This document shows, piece after piece, positions 55,745-64,000 of a stretch of 64,000 nucleotides of DNA. The DNA comes from Mesostigma viride (lineage: Eukaryota; Streptophyta; Mesostigmatophyceae; Mesostigmatales; Mesostigmataceae). Under the pieces are notes generated by a model. The model made no database searches. It saw only the letters and a list, made by a program, of their open reading frames with translations, and was not told where the DNA came from. The translations under genes and the position numbers were made by a program. Position 1 is the stretch's first letter. Every line of letters begins with the position of its first letter. The stretch spans positions 3,091,922-3,155,921 of the forward strand of contig RPFO01000276.1 of NCBI GenBank assembly GCA_009746045.1, given 5' to 3'.

Positions 55745-56225
55745 ATTAATGAAGAACATGACTCCTTTGGGAGTATACGTAACACATTAAATTTAATTTA
55801 AAAATTAAATTATAACATGCCTCCGTTGGGAGATCATGTAGCACATATTCCTTGATGTCCAGATGGGTGGGGTGGAAGGAGCCGCGTAATCGAACTAACC
55901 TAACTCTAATCTAGCTAGTCTAGAAAAGTCCTAACTACCCTACTCATCAAAACGCCTCCTCCGCTTGGGCTGTAACACATGGCCCTGAGAAGGGGGCCTA
56001 TGGTTTTTAATACATCCTGCCCAGGTGACTTAACCTGCTGGTGGGGGGCGTAAACAGCCACCTACTCTGGGTGCACTAGTGGGTGCACCTTAATCACCTT
56101 AGCTGCTGGAATACATGTCCATGTATTCCAGCAGCTAAGGTGCGGACATGGGGTGGAAGATGATTGTGGCTAGGCAATAGCTACATAGGGCATGGCATCT
56201 CAGCAGAGAGCAACTCTCTGCTTGG
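55745..56225 (-). mobile_element. Cluster of family A-type 3' ends
   Basis: At least two tandem 3' ends in minus orientation (AACATGACTCCTTTGGGAGT near 55755 and AACATGCCTCCGTTGGGAGA near 55820), separated by A/T tails. They are followed by 3' UTR sequence with the conserved stem-loop at 56213-56231 (loop CAA). No ORF. Confidence 0.65.
56095..56142. repeat. Perfect 48-bp inverted repeat, 23-bp arms with 2-bp loop
   Basis: Arm CACCTTAGCTGCTGGAATAC plus ATG, loop TC, then the exact reverse complement. It lies within the family A-type 3' region. Confidence 0.95.
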
Positions 56226-56448
56226 GCAATTAATTAATAGACACGTGACTGCGTCAAGTGAGCATAAGTCCTCAGTGGGAGGGCCGGAATTACATGGGAT
56301 GGTTCAATTGATTAATTAATTAATAGACACGTGACTGCGTCACGTGAGCATAAGTCCTCAGTGGGAGGGGAACATGGGATGGAATGGATGGTGTAAGCTA
56401 TCTAGGTGGATCCTAGTTACAGGGTTGTGGGCACCACGGCCCGAATCG

Positions 56449-58125
56449 CTATGAATGCCATACGCGGTCGCGGTCACACACGGAGCTGGCCCCGACAGAA
56501 TTGAGGGTGGTCTCCTTCATCACTACTTGCCATCTATCCTTGCGTACTATCTGCCTCCAGATTACAGTCACCAGGAGGCTGCCCCGGTGTGAGCCCGTCA
56601 CGTCTAGTGTAGCACATGTCCATGCCGAGTCTATCACGAAAAGTCCACGGGTGGCGGCCCTGCTGCGCACGGCCTGGGGCACGCCAGGTGAGGACATATC
56701 GCCCAGGCTGGGCGGGCTTGGTGCCAGCTTAGAATCTATCTGATGTGACTAACCTGATCTGTGCGGGCCAGGTGCCCGGCTAGGCCCAGGCGCCTGTGCC
56801 TCAAATAATGTGGGTAACATAGGGCAAATCAGCGTACAAATCCTCATTACTAATGTGCAAACAAAGGGGATGTTAAGGGCCTTGCGCAGCTAGCATCTTG
56901 GTGATGTTGCCGTCGATTCGTTGCTCCAGCTCCTGCGTCAGTGTCCAGGTCTCGGCGCCGTAGGTCAGGATCGTCAGAATGACAACCTTGACTGAGAGGT
57001 CACGCATGATGATCCGGGGTAGGGCGGGGTTGCTCCACCAGCGGCGGTGGTCATGGAGTTGCGCCCACGCCATGCCGATCCGTGTCGTCAGGTCGTCCTC
57101 ACAGTCGGGAAGCCAACTGCCGAGCAGCTTGAAGCGGCCTGAAGTAGGGTAGCTGACCTCGGTGTCGTCTAAGAGGCGGAGTGTGGGTGGGGGCCCTGCC
57201 ATGCCAACCAAGGGCCAGGGCCTCCGTTTTGGGGCTGATTTCTAGACCAACCGCCCATGCCTCGAGCGCCAGGCAGTCCAGCCAAAGTTGGGCAGACTCC
57301 GGCTTCTCGATGAGCACATGCACGTGATGTTGTCGGCATAAATGAGGTCAGCTAGTAAATTCTGCTTGTTAGTCGGCCCCCCTTCCCCAAGCTCGTTCGT
57401 GATCGCTAGGCCACTGGGGCACGGCCTGCAATGCTAGCAAAGTGAGCACGTGCCTGGCGCATAACATAATTATCCACTACAATAATAAACAGGTACGGCG
57501 ACAGGACGCAACCCTGCATGCCAGACGCCGGTCGGCAGTGGACATGGCGGGGTTTACAAAGCCGAATTGAGTGCATGCATGCGACCCCTCATACAGCGTG
57601 CGAAGTGGTCGACCCCTCATATGTACAGCGTGCGGATGACGGTAATCAGGGGAGTGGGGCCGGACGCGAGCGCAAGCAACCTTGGACAGCCCATAGAGCG
57701 TCCCAGAGGACAGAATCAAAAGCCTTGATGAAGTCGACGAAGATCAGGATGGCGGGAAACTCACCAGGTTGCAGGAGAGCGATTTCCTCAAAGAGGCGAC
57801 GCGCGACGAAGATGGCCATATGACGGCGGTGTTGCGCTCAGGACGAAAGCCCATTTGACTTAATTCCCCTATAGGTGCCGGTCCAGAGCAGAACGAAGAC
57901 GGTTGAGGATCATGCCGGCATGAACAACTTGAGTGCGGCGCTCTAGCTGGATGCAGACTCCTCGGTATAGTTGGCGGGGTCGTCAGGGGAACCTAACTTT
58001 GTTATTGTACAGCATAATACAGTAGCTGTGCTGCCACTCAGGAATCGGCGGCACGTCGGCAAGCAGGATCCCGGCCGGTTGCAGACGTCAAGCAGGAACC
58101 CCGTGAGCGCCGTCAGCTTAATCAC
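56449..58125 (-). pseudogene. LINE reverse transcriptase of RT3, mutated
   Basis: Same lineage as RT1 (SPDDPANY, TYGAETWTLTQELEQRIDG). Broken by several frameshifts and a local duplication near 57560-57620. Motif C reads YADN instead of YADD (57329-57340), so a catalytic aspartate is lost. Confidence 0.8.
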
Positions 58126-58139
58126 CGGCCGGCGGGGAG

Positions 58140-60060
58140 CTAGCTGGTCAGGGCCAACGGCGGCGTAGAAGCGGAGTCGGCTTGATTGGCGGCGGTGCTC
58201 AGCTCGACAGACGTCTGCTCGGTGAACGGCGGTAGCTCGTTGGGGTTGGCCAGGGGTTCCGGAAGGGCCGGGTACGTGTAGTCCTGCTCAGCGGCGGGCG
58301 GCGTGGGTGGCGCAGGGACGCCCGCATGCAGGCGCCAGGCGCGCGGCCCGCCAGCTCTAGGGCCAAGCGGAGGAGGCGGCGGGGCCGGGGGCGCCGAGCA
58401 GCCGGGACTGGGAGGAATACCACTGGTCAAGCTGCTGCTGCGGGGAGCCAGAGAGCGTCCGCGGCGCCGGCCGGCTGCGCGCCGCCGGCTGGCCGTTGGG
58501 CGTGAGTCGTGACGCAGACGGGTCCAGGCGTACTTGCCGTGCTGGTCCTGCAGAGGTGGGCGAAGTACTAGCTCGCGGACATGGAGGTCCTCCTGCTCCT
58601 TAATTGCCGGTCGCCTGCCCGAAGGCCGGGTGGTAATCGGCTTTGAGGCGCGGGCGCAGCGGGCGGGGTCGCGGTTGTCGCGCAGGGCTTCAGCCTGGAT
58701 CAGACGGGCGGCCCGGAGCCGGTGCAGGCTGGTGAAGCGGGGCGGGCGGCGGGGGGGCATGCAGCAGGGTCCCTGCCGCGGGCAGCTTGCCAGCGAGGTG
58801 CCGAAGGGCGGATGCTGCTGGCAGCCAGCGGGCAGCTGCTGGGCATCATTGGCTGGCCGGGATGTCCAGCGCGGGCGACGAACTCCTCTGCCGCGCGCTT
58901 GTGGGCGCGTTTTGCAGGGAAGTCTTCCAGAGGGGCGTCAGATTTCTCAAGCAGCTGCAGTGTTCGCAAATCAGGTGGTGCCACGTGCTTTATTATACGA
59001 AAGTGCGATCGAAGGGAATCGCAGGCGGATGCGGGCGGTGACGATGCGATGATCGGACTGCGGACCCGGCAGGGGGGCCATCACGTGCGAGCGAGCAGCT
59101 AGTACAGATCCTTGATGACGCTTGCGCATTACAACATAGTCGATGCAGCGTTCAGTGCCAGTTGGCGAGGTGTGTGTGACCAGCAGCCTAGTGCATGCTC
59201 ATCTGGACCGTATGTGGAAAGCGGGTGTTGGCGGGTACCAAATCGCATGTCCGGTAAGCAAATCAGCACTGAAAAGTTCAGTGTTGGCATTGGAGACCCA
59301 TTGTTGGGGGCGTGCTGACATCCGCCAGTACCCGGTGGTAGCGTAGCGTTGGCGTCCATGCAGTAGCAGACGGAGCGAGGTGGTTGCGACCAGGGGTGCC
59401 GTTCGCCAGGTTCTCCAGCGCAGCAAAGAAGTCCTTGCGATCTTGTTCTGGCTGGGTGGCCAGAGTGTGGTGCGTAACCGACGCCCACCGTCAGGGCATA
59501 GTTCGAATGGCCCTCCACCAATCGAATGGAATCGAAGAAGGTGGCCACGTCGGAGTTGAGGCGAGCGTTGACCAGCTGGGGTTCACCCATGTGGCGTACG
59601 GCGAGCGGGGAGGAGAGGAGACGTACCGACGCCCGGCCGTTCCCGGTGCCGGCGTTGCCGCCTCCGTGATAAAACCGCCAGCCGTCGATGTCGTCAGCAG
59701 CAAGGGCAGTCGGTCCGCGGGCCGATGTTGTGCGCCTGTGTTCTTGGAATCCCAGGATGGCGATGTTATTGTCGATGCAGAAACCAATAAGATTGGAGAC
59801 TCGATGGCACTGACAGTCGTCGCTGCGCAGGCAGTGACAGTGGTCTGACAGCGTCGGGCTGGCTGGAGCGTGCGGGCGTTGAAGGTGGCGATGACCAATG
59901 GCGCGCGATGACCGAAAAGCGGGGCCTGCAGGCGGGGGTGGGGGCAGAGATGGAGCAGGGTGGTGATGGGGGTGGGGGTGGAGGTGGGGGGGTAGGGGGG
60001 GCGGGTGGAGGACTTATGCTTTAAAATCACCGTTTCGATTCTTCCTGCCAACGCGGTCAC
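58140..60060 (-). pseudogene. LINE ORF2 N-terminal part: APE-type endonuclease and linker (RT3)
   Basis: Possible ORF2 start at 60060 (MTALAGRIETVILKH). The APE fold starts at PLVIATFNARTL. After a frame change it continues with LIGFCIDNNIAILGFQEHR, holding the catalytic Glu in GFQEHR. After a further frame change comes MGEPQLVNARLNSDVATFFD and the MDANATL motif, which matches GDFNA. The linker (58140-58760) is Arg/Pro-rich. Not functional because of frameshifts. Confidence 0.7.
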
Positions 60061-60216
60061 GCCGACGGTGGGCGCAGGTGGCCAGGTAGAATGAATCTGC
60101 GAGGCGGGGCGAACCTCTGGAATGGATGAGGCAAGCTACTATCTAGGTCCTAGTTACACTAGGATTGTGGGCACCACGGCCCGAATCGCTATGAATGCCG
60201 TACGTGGTCACACGCG

Positions 60217-62160
60217 GAGCAAAGCATGGGCAAAGCATGTCTAAATATAATGCTATAATGCATCATCTAGTGTGGAGCCCATCATAGGCATATACATGTA
60301 CATGGCTATAAATAATTAATGCTAATTAATGCATCATCTGGTGTGCGCGGCCCATCATAGGCATACATGTACATGGCCACATTGGCTAAGCCTTATGACT
60401 ATTCTACACTACTACTGCCATAAGTCCCCTAGGCTGGGGCTGCTGATATCGAGGGTGCTGGCCAGGGCAGCCATGGTCGCTTGCCAGGGCTTAATTGTGG
60501 CCGACGCAGAATCGTAGATGACCGCCGCCCCCTTCCAGTACGTATCCCGGCTTCCCTGCCGCTGTCTGCCAGAGCTGGAGGTAGGTCGGCCATAGCTCGA
60601 TCCCGTCGCCGTTGTTGCTGCGCCAGGGTCAAGTCGTCGTCCAGAGAGTAGTGAGTCCTCCCGAGCCGAGCGCTTGCGTCGTCTGCTGAGGAACGTAATC
60701 TTGTTCTCAAAAGTCGGCTATGTTCTCGATCAAAGACTGATGAGCAGCAGCGGAGGCGGTCCCGCCTTACCCTGCGAGCGGGGAAGGCGGAGGGCCTTCA
60801 GCTTGAGCTCACCAATGAAGCCCATGCAGGCAAGGATTTCGTTCTCAAACGCCTGTCTGTACTGTGCAAGCTTCTCGGAGTTCTTACCTTACATGTAATT
60901 CCACCAGGTCGAAGTTCTTGACGATGACGTTAAGGCTGTGCTTGTCGAGCTCGGCCTCCTCGCGGAGGTTGAGCGTCTGCTGCTTGAGCTGTGCTGTGAT
61001 GACGGCCGGGGGTGGTGGTGGTGGTGTGGCTCAGCAGCATGGCGGCCCAGCTAGGTCTGGGGGGGAGGAGGCAATGATCGCCTGCCGGGCCAGCGGAGGC
61101 TGGCTTGGCGGCACTGTATCCTTCACCGCCTGGGCGGTGAGGCCTGCGGGGTGTTTTGCAGCCACTCGATGGCGATGGCGTTGTCCTTGAGGCGCTGCAT
61201 GGTCGATGTCGCGGAGCTGGGCGGGGATGGCGTCGGTGGTCGGGCGGTGGTAGCGGTGGCGGTGGAGGCGGGGAGGGTGGTCAGGTACATCATTGGCGGT
61301 GTCCAGAGATGGTGGGGAGCTCGGCAGCCATGCAGCGTGTGGCCCATGCACGGCTGCCACATCTGCAGCTCGAGGGGGGTCACGTGCTGCGCGATGGCCT
61401 CCTGAAGGTGGGCCGGGGAGGAGGGTGGATGATCGGTCAAGGGGGAGGGGACCCAGAGGTCGTCGGCAGAGCATGCAAGGATGGAGAAGAGAGCGGCGAG
61501 CTGAAGGCGAGCGAGGACGAGACCAGCCGGGCAGGTGGTCCGAGTCTGAGGTGGGAAAAACGGTTGTCAACTCCATTGCGGAGGGGTGACTTGTCGCGGA
61601 AGTGCTGGCACAGGGCAAGGAGCGAGGCGTGCGACCCATGAAACACGAGCTCCAGTATCTTGGTGCATGGGGGGCAGCCTGTTGAAAAACACCGGGCTGG
61701 TCAACTTCAAAGGTGGAAAATAACCTGTCGACGGCAAAGTCGCGCTGACGGACCAGCTAGGTTCACCAGGGCGCGGACTGCGCTTGGGCTCAGGCGATGC
61801 CGAGGGCGAGGCCGGCAAGCTAGCGCGGGACGGGGACCTGGTGGGCGACCACCGGCCAGTGCTCGACTAGTGTCACCGCTGCCTTCCGAGCCTGACCTGG
61901 CGAAGCAGCCTGCAGCCGGAGCTGCAGACGTATTCTCAGGGCTTAGCCGCCAGGCTGCGTTGCGTAGATCGAGGAGCGTTTGCTCGTCATGATACTGCGT
62001 AATAGCTTGATCGGGAAAATTTATCAGCGTGTGCGCCTTAGAAAGACGAAGCGATTGTGATATTCCCGGCCGAATTGGGTGCCCACACGTGAAAGTTAAG
62101 AGCGATCCGCGGTCAGCCATGGCTACCTAGTGGCTCGTGGCTCGTGGCTCGTGGCTCGTG
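60217..62160 (-). mobile_element. Family A half-LINE copy A6
   Basis: The 5' end (right) has four GTGGCTC-type repeats near 62130-62160 and the shared leader motif near 62040. ORF1 runs from 61990 leftwards, followed by 3' UTR with an internal duplication of a segment containing CATCATAGGCATA. It lies directly upstream, in element sense, of RT3. Confidence 0.72.
60440..61990 (-). pseudogene. Family A ORF1 in copy A6, frameshifted
   Basis: Start codon at 61990 (MTSKRSSI-type N-terminus). Blocks recognisable in different frames: ASPSASPEPKRSPRPGEPSW, HGSHASLLALCQHF, the Pro-rich middle, and YSLDDDLTLAQQQRRR near 60650. Many indels; non-functional. Confidence 0.7.
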
Positions 62161-62282
62161 CCCGCCAGGTTTGCCATTTGCATATGTCTCACCTAATATG
62201 TCGATGACCTCCAGGCCGGGATGACATCGACACACGTACGCATAGGTCTTGTGTGGACAGCTTTGCGTAAATTAGACAGAGT

Positions 62283-62850
62283 GTGGCACGCCAAGGACCT
62301 GGGCGCTGGCCGGCTACGGGATCTTTTCAAGGTTCTTGTTCTTACTATTCTGACCGATGGGGCGGAAGCAGGCCTGGACACTCACTGAATGTATGGCCAG
62401 AGTCCAGATTGAATGGAACATATTTCGATGCTGAAGTATTTCTTGGGGGTAAAGTACGGCGAACAGGTCGCCAAGTGCTTGGCGGCGTTGTATGATGGGA
62501 TGCCCCGCGTGTGCCTGATATTAGGCAGCGTAGAGTACAATTTGCTGGCCATCTAGCCTGTACGTACTGATTGCAGGTTGATACAGATCTACGAGGGCCC
62601 TGCTGGTTCCTTGCGGACTGGCCAGCCCGGGAGATATCTTCTTACATGGTCAGGCCCTGCCAGGGTTAGGCGACGCGGTGGCAAAAATACCGCGATATGA
62701 TTTTAGCTGACAAGCAGATCTCGAGCAAAGATGCTGCACATGTTGGCGTCATCCGCTCAACCCCTCTTACTCAGATATGGTCGGATATGCAGGATAAGCA
62801 GCGTGTTGGGCGGACATTGTCAAAGACTACGAGGTCCCCCCCATGCAACT
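62283..62850 (+). pseudogene. Decayed LINE RT C-terminal remnant (RT4)
   Basis: Reading across frame changes gives RLRDLFKVLVLTILTDGAEA (compare DLFKVVILTILTYGAETW in RT1), DIRQRRVQFAGHLACT, and LLTWSGPARVRRRGGK. Stop codons interrupt it. A different, older lineage in the opposite orientation to RT3. Confidence 0.65.
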
Positions 62851-63913
62851 GTGGGTCCTATGAAATATAAAAAGCGTGGTAGGACATAGTTTGCGTGCAA
62901 GATATTATTATTAGCTCGAGGCCTTACTCGAGGCCCATATTTTAGACGTAGTAGCTGTGGACGTACATACATGTACTTATTGACGTCTTGGGGAGATGTC
63001 CACTTTATCTTTTAATTGATGTCCCAATTATTAAAACTAACTGTGATTATGTGAGACCTGGGGCATTCGCCTTTCATGCAGCATTCATGCAGCATTCATA
63101 CACCAGGCTGGGAAAAAGAAATTCACAGATCTTCAGGGCAGGGCCGCTACGAACAGCGTGCAGCTCCCTAGGTACTCAAGGAATTCACAGTGGAGCAAGC
63201 AGTCCACTTTGCATGGGGTGTCCCAGCTGACTTTGCAGGGGCATTCCCAGGTGACATTGCAGGGGCATGCATGGAACATTGACACACAGAACAAGACAAG
63301 CACACAAGAGAAACCTGTTTGGAAAGTGGAATGAGCTAAGCACATGTGCAACATGGGTCCCTGTCAAGAACTAGCCGTTAGCTCAATACACACTGCACGC
63401 CACGCCAACAGTGGTGGGAAACTGAAGAAAAAGAAAAAGGAAAACGGCGGTCAACTTTTGTACATGAAGCAAAAAACTTTGTGGCAGACGCCAGTTTAGA
63501 CGGTGAGGTCCAAATTGGACGCATTCTGTTGGTAGACCATCTGATATAAGGTCAACGCACAACTGTGAGATGCATGCATATCGATCTGTGCATGCACAGT
63601 GTCAAGGCAACTAGTACATTGAGAGAGAAAACTATTCATCAACAAAGTTTCCAGTGCTGGCAGATTCATGCTTGGTATCATGCCTGTTGTGCACCAATAC
63701 CCCAGCAAGGTGCCACACTGCAATGCATAAGTACAAAGAATGATGGAAGTCACACATGGAGTGTCTAAAACAGACCCCATGGCCCACAAACAGCATGAAT
63801 GCCTCCACATCCATTGATGGGCCAGCGACCCTAGATATCTATCGACAATCATTCCATGCTCTCATTCCCGCTTGGGGCGTGCTAGCCATCGGCCACTATT
63901 GCCGCGGCTTTCT
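62851..63913. other. Intergenic stretch, no confident gene
   Basis: Contains a short direct repeat (GACTTTGCAGGGGCATTCCC / GACATTGCAGGGGCATGCAT near 63230-63275) and several weak frames. Nothing recognised. Confidence 0.4.
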
Positions 63914-64000
63914 AGGAGAAGCGTCTCCAGTACTACAATGGTGATGCAATATTCGCCCAGTGCGAGCAGCAGAGCCAGCACAACACCACCCGCCAACGCC
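63914..64000 (+). CDS. Possible exon running off the window
   Basis: After a TTTCTAG acceptor-like site, 28 codons stay open to the edge (EKRLQYYNGDAIFAQCEQQS). Composition looks protein-like, but length alone is not convincing and no family is recognised. Confidence 0.2.

Larger units (their letters stand above)
56226..60215 (-). mobile_element. LINE copy RT3 with endonuclease and reverse transcriptase, decayed
   Basis: Minus orientation. The 3' end (left) has a (TTAA)n tail, the CACGTGAC/GTCACGTG hairpin (56328-56346) and RT1-type 3' UTR. A second, truncated copy of this 3' end lies at 56226-56300. Upstream come RT, a Pro-rich linker and an APE-type endonuclease reaching about 60060. Between 60125 and 60215 lies an extra fragment of the RT C-terminus. 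It is the most nearly complete ORF2 in the window. Confidence 0.75.

Overview
The window is nuclear DNA from a eukaryote, most likely a green alga. The reasons are a plant-type PARP2 (one N-terminal SAP domain, then WGR, regulatory and catalytic domains), intron-dense genes with GT-AG introns of several hundred bases to about 2 kb, TGTAA-type polyadenylation signals after two genes, very long intronic satellites, and a dense, nested population of L1-like non-LTR retrotransposons. The species cannot be named from sequence alone. Nothing prokaryotic was seen: no operons, Shine-Dalgarno sites or CRISPR array.

Layout. (1) 225-17484, minus strand: a complete PARP2-like gene. I rebuilt 21 exons whose phases join into a 601-residue protein carrying the H-Y-E catalytic triad. 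Its introns hold most of the simple repeats of the left third: a 1.2 kb heptamer satellite, a 25-bp minisatellite with a G-box in each unit, and a (GGA)n tract. (2) 18058-26475, plus strand: a complete DNAJC17/Cwf23-type J-domain plus RRM spliceosome-associated protein, 9 exons and 352 residues, transcribed divergently from PARP2 across 573 bp. Its second intron holds a 1.2 kb CT/CCCT tract. (3) About 27.2-44.7 kb: a nest of transposons. (4) 46549-52432, minus strand: a PH-domain protein with a very long charged, low-complexity tail (5 exons, about 1300 residues). (5) 54299-54873, plus strand: a small two-exon membrane protein resembling the Pkr1 V-ATPase assembly factor. (6) About 55.7-62.9 kb: a second retrotransposon block. 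(7) The last 1.1 kb has no confident gene, with a possible exon running off the edge.

The most interesting content is the transposon system. Two families, here called A and B, form complete insertions of about 2 kb with clean 10-11 bp target-site duplications. They encode only an L1-ORF1-like RNA-binding protein and no reverse transcriptase, so they are 'half-LINEs' like mammalian HAL1. Separate truncated copies (RT1 to RT4) carry endonuclease/reverse transcriptase. Family B and the RT-bearing copy RT2 end in the same roughly 30-bp hairpin followed by a TTAA-type tail, which suggests trans-mobilisation. Family A 3' regions contain a stem-loop that keeps its pairing through a compensatory change. 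A and B also share a 5' promoter motif. Insertions are nested: B1 in A1, RT1 and RT2 each inside a family A 3' region, and B2 inside a piggyBac-like TTAA element. A 1.2 kb near-perfect palindrome holds two copies of a PD-(D/E)XK-like nuclease fragment.
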